From: Microbacterium neungamense
Lineage (GTDB): Bacteria > Actinomycetota > Actinomycetes > Actinomycetales > Microbacteriaceae
Assembly (NCBI RefSeq): GCF_024971095.1
Contig: NZ_CP069717.1
Span: 1,116,001-1,180,000 of the forward strand
DNA length: 64,000 bases
Direction of reading: 5' to 3'
Under the pieces are notes generated by a model, which worked only from the letters and a program-made list of their open reading frames with translations, did no database searches and was not told where the DNA came from. Of the stretch, positions 60,589 to 64,000 are shown piece by piece. The position numbers and the translations under genes were made by a program. The first letter of the stretch is position 1, and each line of letters opens with the position of its first letter.

Positions 60589-60684
60589 GCGATCGTCCTG
60601 CACAGACAGCCCGATCCGGGAATCCGTCCCGAGGTGCCGTGATCCCGGTCCCGGGCGGTGCGGCCGGTGCCTCAGGCTGTCGGC

Positions 60685-61047
60685 ATGGCAGCGAAGGACG
60701 ACCTCGGACGCGCAGGTGAGGACCGCGCGGCGGCGCACCTGGATGCGCTCGGCTACGACATCATCGACCGGAACTGGCGATGCCCCCAGGGCGAGATCGA
60801 CATCGTGGCGCGGATCGGGGGAGTCCTCGCCGTCGTCGAGGTGAAGACCCGCCGATCCGAGAGCTACGGGCATCCGTTCGAGGCGATCGACGCGCGCAAG
60901 CGCCGTCGGCTGTGGCAGCTCGCGTACGCGTGGGCGCAGGCGCATCCGGATGCCGCGGAGCACCGCACCATCCGTCTGGAAGCCATCGGCCTCACCGGCC
61001 GGGATGCCGCCACCGCGCGGCTCGAGCACCTCGTGGACCTGCTGTGA
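60685..61047 (+). CDS. yraN: UPF0102 (YraN) endonuclease-like protein
   Basis: 120 residues from the ATG at 60685 (MAAKDDLGRAGEDRAAAHLD). Holliday-junction-resolvase-type fold with GEIDIVARIGGVLAVVEVKTR, the E-x-D ... E-V-K catalytic arrangement. The activity is not proven for the family. The stop overlaps comM (GTGA). Confidence 0.9.
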   Translation: MAAKDDLGRAGEDRAAAHLDALGYDIIDRNWRCPQGEIDIVARIGGVLAVVEVKTRRSESYGHPFEAIDARKRRRLWQLAYAWAQAHPDAAEHRTIRLEAIGLTGRDAATARLEHLVDLL

Positions 61048-62573
61048 GGACCGCGCGGACGTGGGCGGTCGCGCTCACCGGAGTCGACGGCCACATGGTC
61101 GAGGTCGAGGCGGACGTGTCGAATCAGACGCCGGAGTTCAAGATCATCGGACTGCCGGACAAGTCCCTCGGCGAGGCGGTGCAGCGCGTGCACAACGCCT
61201 GCACGAACACTGGGCTCGACCTGCCCCGGCGGCGACTGACCGTCAACCTGTCCCCGGCGAGCCTGCCCAAGCAGGGCTCCGGCTTCGACCTCAGCATCGC
61301 GGTGGCGACCCTCGCGGCCGGCGGGGCGCTGCCGGTCGGCGCGATCCGGTCGACGGTGCACATCGGCGAGCTCGGCCTGGACGGCCGGCTCCGCCCGGTG
61401 GCGGGCGTGCTGCCCGCCGTGTACGCGGCGGCCCGCGCAGGGTTCGGCCGAGTCGTGGTCCCGGAGGCGAACGCGGAGGAGGCGCGCCTGGTGCCCGGGA
61501 TCGAGGTGCGGGGCGCCGCGACCCTCGGGGAGGTCGCCGCCTCGCACGGCGCGGACGTCGAGGTCGGGGACGTCGAGCCGGTGAGGCTGCCCGCCTCCGA
61601 GCCTCCGCCGGCCGAGGAGCTGGATCTCGCCGACGTCATCGGCCAGGACGAGGCGGTCGCGGCGCTCGTCGTGGCCGCCGCCGGCGGACATCATCTGCTG
61701 CTCAGCGGCCCGCCGGGCGCAGGGAAGACCATGCTCGCGCGCCGGCTTCCCGGGATCCTGCCACGGCTGGGCGAGGAGGAGGCCCTGGAAGTGGCTGCGA
61801 TCCGCTCGCTGTCCGGCGAGGCGGTGACGAACCTCGATCCGATGCCGCCGTTCGAGGCGCCGCACCACAGCGCGTCCACCGCGGCGATGGTCGGTGGCGG
61901 GTCCCGGGTGGTCAGGCCGGGGGCGATCGTCCGGGCCCACCGTGGCGTGCTGTTCCTCGACGAGGCGCCCGAGTTCGCCCGGGCCGCGCTGGACGCTCTG
62001 CGCCAGCCACTGGAGTCCGGGTGGATCGACGTGCACCGCTCCGGGTTCACCGCCGGCTTCCCGGCGCGATTCCAGCTGGTGATGGCGATGAACCCGTGCC
62101 CGTGCGGCAACTACGGGGTGCGCGGCGCGGAGTGCACCTGCCCGCCGATCGCGATCCGCCGGTACGCGTCCAAGCTGTCCGGACCGCTGCGCGACCGGCT
62201 GGACATCGAGCTGCACGTGGCCCGGGTGGCCGCCGCCCGGGCCACCTCGGGGGAGCGTTCGGCCGTCACCTCGGCGGCGGCGCGCGCTCGGGTCCTGGCG
62301 GCACGGGAGGCGGCGGCGGAGCGCTGGCAGGGGACGCCGTGGCGGCGGAACGGCGACGTGCCGGGCAGCCGGCTGCGGCAGGGGCCGCTGCGGCTGCCGC
62401 CCGAGGTGCGGGCGCCGCTGGACCGCGCGCTGGAGCGCGGAGGCCTCACGCTCCGCGCCTACGACCGGACGCTGCGCCTGGCGTGGACGATGGCGGATCT
62501 GGGGGGCCTCGATCGCCCCGGCGCCGACGAGATCGGGCGGGCGCTGTTCCTGAAGAGAGGACTGCTGGCATGA
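61044..62573 (+). CDS. comM: YifB/ComM family Mg-chelatase-like AAA+ ATPase
   Basis: 509 residues from a GTG. N-terminal chelatase-like fold (GLPDKSLGEAVQRVHNA), Walker A GPPGAGKTMLARRLPGIL, Walker B GVLFLDEAPEFA, and a Cys cluster NPCPCGNYG ... CTCPP. ComM is a branch-migration helicase that helps integrate DNA in natural transformation. Between yraN and dprA with overlapping stops and starts: a transformation-related operon. Confidence 0.93.
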   Translation: MRTARTWAVALTGVDGHMVEVEADVSNQTPEFKIIGLPDKSLGEAVQRVHNACTNTGLDLPRRRLTVNLSPASLPKQGSGFDLSIAVATLAAGGALPVGAIRSTVHIGELGLDGRLRPVAGVLPAVYAAARAGFGRVVVPEANAEEARLVPGIEVRGAATLGEVAASHGADVEVGDVEPVRLPASEPPPAEELDLADVIGQDEAVAALVVAAAGGHHLLLSGPPGAGKTMLARRLPGILPRLGEEEALEVAAIRSLSGEAVTNLDPMPPFEAPHHSASTAAMVGGGSRVVRPGAIVRAHRGVLFLDEAPEFARAALDALRQPLESGWIDVHRSGFTAGFPARFQLVMAMNPCPCGNYGVRGAECTCPPIAIRRYASKLSGPLRDRLDIELHVARVAAARATSGERSAVTSAAARARVLAAREAAAERWQGTPWRRNGDVPGSRLRQGPLRLPPEVRAPLDRALERGGLTLRAYDRTLRLAWTMADLGGLDRPGADEIGRALFLKRGLLA

Positions 62574-63748
62574 GGAACCTGACGATCGACGGCCTGCTCG
62601 CGGACCGCGCCATCCGAGAGGCGGCCGCCGCGGTGCGGCCGGATGCGGACCCCGCCGAGACCGTGGCGCGGGCCGCGTGGTCGGTGCTCGCCGAGCCCGG
62701 CGACGGCGTCGCGGGAGCCCTGGTCCGGATGCTCGGCGCACCGCGCGCCCTGGAGCTCGCGCTCGACGAGGCGGCTCTCCTGGCCGCCGGGGACGACGTC
62801 ACGCCGCGCGCGCTCGCGGACGCGCAGGCCCGGTGGCGGCCCCGTGCGGATCTGCGGGCCTTCGCCGACGCACTGCGCGGCGCGGCCGAGGTGGGCGCGC
62901 GGATGGTCATGCCCGGCGACGGCGAGTGGCCGGTCCTCCTCGATGATCTGGGCGCACACGCGCCCCTCGTGCTGTGGGTGCGCGGCGACGCGACGGCGAT
63001 GGCCGCGGAGCCCGCGGTCGCCGTCGTGGGCGCTCGCGCCGCCACCGGATACGGTGAGCACGTGGCCGTCGAGCTGGCCGGGGATCTGGCGGCGAGCGGC
63101 GTCGCGATCGTCTCGGGCGGCGCGTACGGCATCGACGGGGCGGCGCACCGGGCGGCACTCGGTGTCGGCGGCACGACGGTCGCCTTCCTCGCCGGTGGCG
63201 TCGACCGCGCGTATCCGGCGGGGCACCAGCAGCTGTTCGAGCGGATCCGGGAGCACGGCGCCGTCGTCAGCGAGGTGCCCTGCGGCGCAGCGCCGACGAA
63301 GTGGAGGTTCTTGCAGCGCAACCGGCTCATCGCGGCGCTCGGGATGGCGACCGTGGTGGTCGAGGCGGGTTGGCGCAGCGGATCGCTGAACACCGCCGGG
63401 CACGCGGCAGCGCTGGGCCGTCCGCTCGGCGCGGTGCCCGGGCCGGTGACCTCGGCGGCGTCGGCCGGATGCCACCGGCTGATGCGCGAGTACGGCGCGG
63501 TGTGCGTGACCACGGCGCAGGAGGTGCGGGAGCTGTGGGGCGAGGAGCCGGCGGCGGCCGCGGCGCACGGCGACGACCCGGACCGCACACGGGTGTTGGA
63601 CGCGCTCAGCGGACGCGCGCAGCGCGGGGTCGAGGATCTGGCACGGCGCACCGGGATGTCGGTGGACCGGGTGCGGTCCGTGCTCGGGCTGCTCGCCCTG
63701 GACGGCAGCGCGGTGCGCGGGGAGGTCGGCTGGCGCCGGGGCGGATGA
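62570..63748 (+). CDS. dprA: DNA-processing protein DprA
   Basis: 392 residues. Rossmann core AVAVVGARAATGYGEHVAVE, GGAYGIDGAAHRAAL, AGGVDRAYPAGHQQLF and FLQRNRLIAALG, with the C-terminal winged helix (LDALSGRAQRGVEDLARRTG). Loads RecA on incoming single-stranded DNA. An N-terminal ~60-residue helical extension precedes the core. The start overlaps comM (ATGA). Confidence 0.95.
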   Translation: MRNLTIDGLLADRAIREAAAAVRPDADPAETVARAAWSVLAEPGDGVAGALVRMLGAPRALELALDEAALLAAGDDVTPRALADAQARWRPRADLRAFADALRGAAEVGARMVMPGDGEWPVLLDDLGAHAPLVLWVRGDATAMAAEPAVAVVGARAATGYGEHVAVELAGDLAASGVAIVSGGAYGIDGAAHRAALGVGGTTVAFLAGGVDRAYPAGHQQLFERIREHGAVVSEVPCGAAPTKWRFLQRNRLIAALGMATVVVEAGWRSGSLNTAGHAAALGRPLGAVPGPVTSAASAGCHRLMREYGAVCVTTAQEVRELWGEEPAAAAAHGDDPDRTRVLDALSGRAQRGVEDLARRTGMSVDRVRSVLGLLALDGSAVRGEVGWRRGG

Positions 63749-63823
63749 CCGGCCGCGAGCGGCCCGGGGGCCACGGTCCGTCCGCGGGGTCGGTCCGCGC
63801 CCGTACCCCCGCGGACGGCGGTG

Positions 63824-63880
63824 CGGCGGCGCGGCGCACACGCCGGCGGCGCGGCGCATACCGCCGGCGGCGCAGCGGCG
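63824..63880 (+). repeat. Three ~20-bp tandem repeats before the recombinase gene
   Basis: Units begin CGGCGGCGCGGCGCACACG, CGGCGGCGCGGCGCATACC and a shorter CGGCGGCGCAGC, placed in the otherwise empty 145 bases between dprA and the next start. Confidence 0.6.
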
Positions 63881-63893
63881 GCAAGCTGGACGG

Positions 63894-64000
63894 GTGCGGT
63901 ACACCGACGCGGTCGCGGCCTTCGTGACGCACCTGGAACGGGTGCGCCGGCTGTCGCCTGCCACGGTGCGCGCGTACCGCAGCGACCTCGCCGATCTCGG
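63894..64000 (+). CDS. xerC: Tyrosine recombinase XerC, N-terminal part (runs off the window)
   Basis: From a GTG at 63894: AVAAFVTHLERVRRLSPATV and RAYRSDLADL, the SAM-like core-binding domain of phage integrase/Xer proteins. The catalytic domain is beyond the window. The position after dprA is where Actinobacteria carry xerC, which resolves chromosome dimers with XerD at dif. The identity rests on position plus 36 residues. Confidence 0.7.
   Translation, partial: MRYTDAVAAFVTHLERVRRLSPATVRAYRSDLADL

Noticed and set aside
1..64000. CRISPR array or prophage
   Set aside because: No spaced direct-repeat array and no phage structural genes were seen; the short tandem repeats at 29111 and 63824 have no spacers.

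Overview
The window is high-GC DNA with many GTG/TTG starts and stop-start overlaps. The gene families point to Actinobacteria: DUF2469 beside rnhB, a YceD-rpmF-rnc-mutM run, smc-ftsY-ffh, a DUF3515 lipoprotein and GNAT proteins resembling mycothiol synthase. Together with the dispersed CGGACGCTTCGACAGGCTCA-type intergenic repeat, they suggest a Microbacteriaceae member, most likely Microbacterium. That genus is an inference; no 16S rRNA or other marker is present.

Bases 1 to about 11,975 are an accessory region. In order it holds a DJ-1/PfpI protein, an SDR and an efflux gene that has lost an internal segment and runs into a GNAT remnant. Next come an AbiEi/AbiEii toxin-antitoxin pair, a pRiA4b ORF-3 protein and a 51-residue protein carrying the Fic-antitoxin inhibitory motif but no Fic partner. 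A knot of insertion sequences follows (two nested IS3 pieces and an IS110 element with a candidate bridge-RNA region). After it lie an uncharacterised 389-residue membrane/coiled-coil protein with a 54-residue zinc ribbon, and a type IV pilin cut by an ISL3 element. The region closes with a nucleotidyltransferase remnant joined to the last ~120 residues of an aminopeptidase N. It reads as a decaying defence/mobile island, and the pepN remnant marks where the conserved chromosome resumes.

From 12 kb to 37 kb there is core and niche metabolism: a kinase-like phosphotransferase with a metallo-beta-lactamase-fold hydrolase, tRNA-Glu with a strong terminator, an ECF sigma factor with a DUF4349 membrane protein, and terC behind a yybP-ykoY-type manganese riboswitch. 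A leucine operon follows, with a leaderless Leu-rich leader peptide before leuCD. After it come murA-plsC-gpsA-ddl, thiL, divergent rsmD/recG, coaD-yceD-rpmF-rnc-mutM, a frameshifted ABC exporter and two tandem two-domain GNAT proteins.

From 37 kb to the end the window holds smc, ftsY and ffh (chromosome segregation and SRP targeting), lipB-lipA, and a glycerol regulon (glpD-glpF-glpK with a divergent SorC-type regulator and a palindromic operator). These are followed by a carboxylate-amine ligase, rpsP-khpA-rimM-trmD, map, rplS, lepB-rnhB, DUF2469, yraN-comM-dprA and the start of a xerC-type recombinase. At least nine genes carry a TAnnnT hexamer 6 or 7 bases before the start codon, so leaderless transcription is common here.
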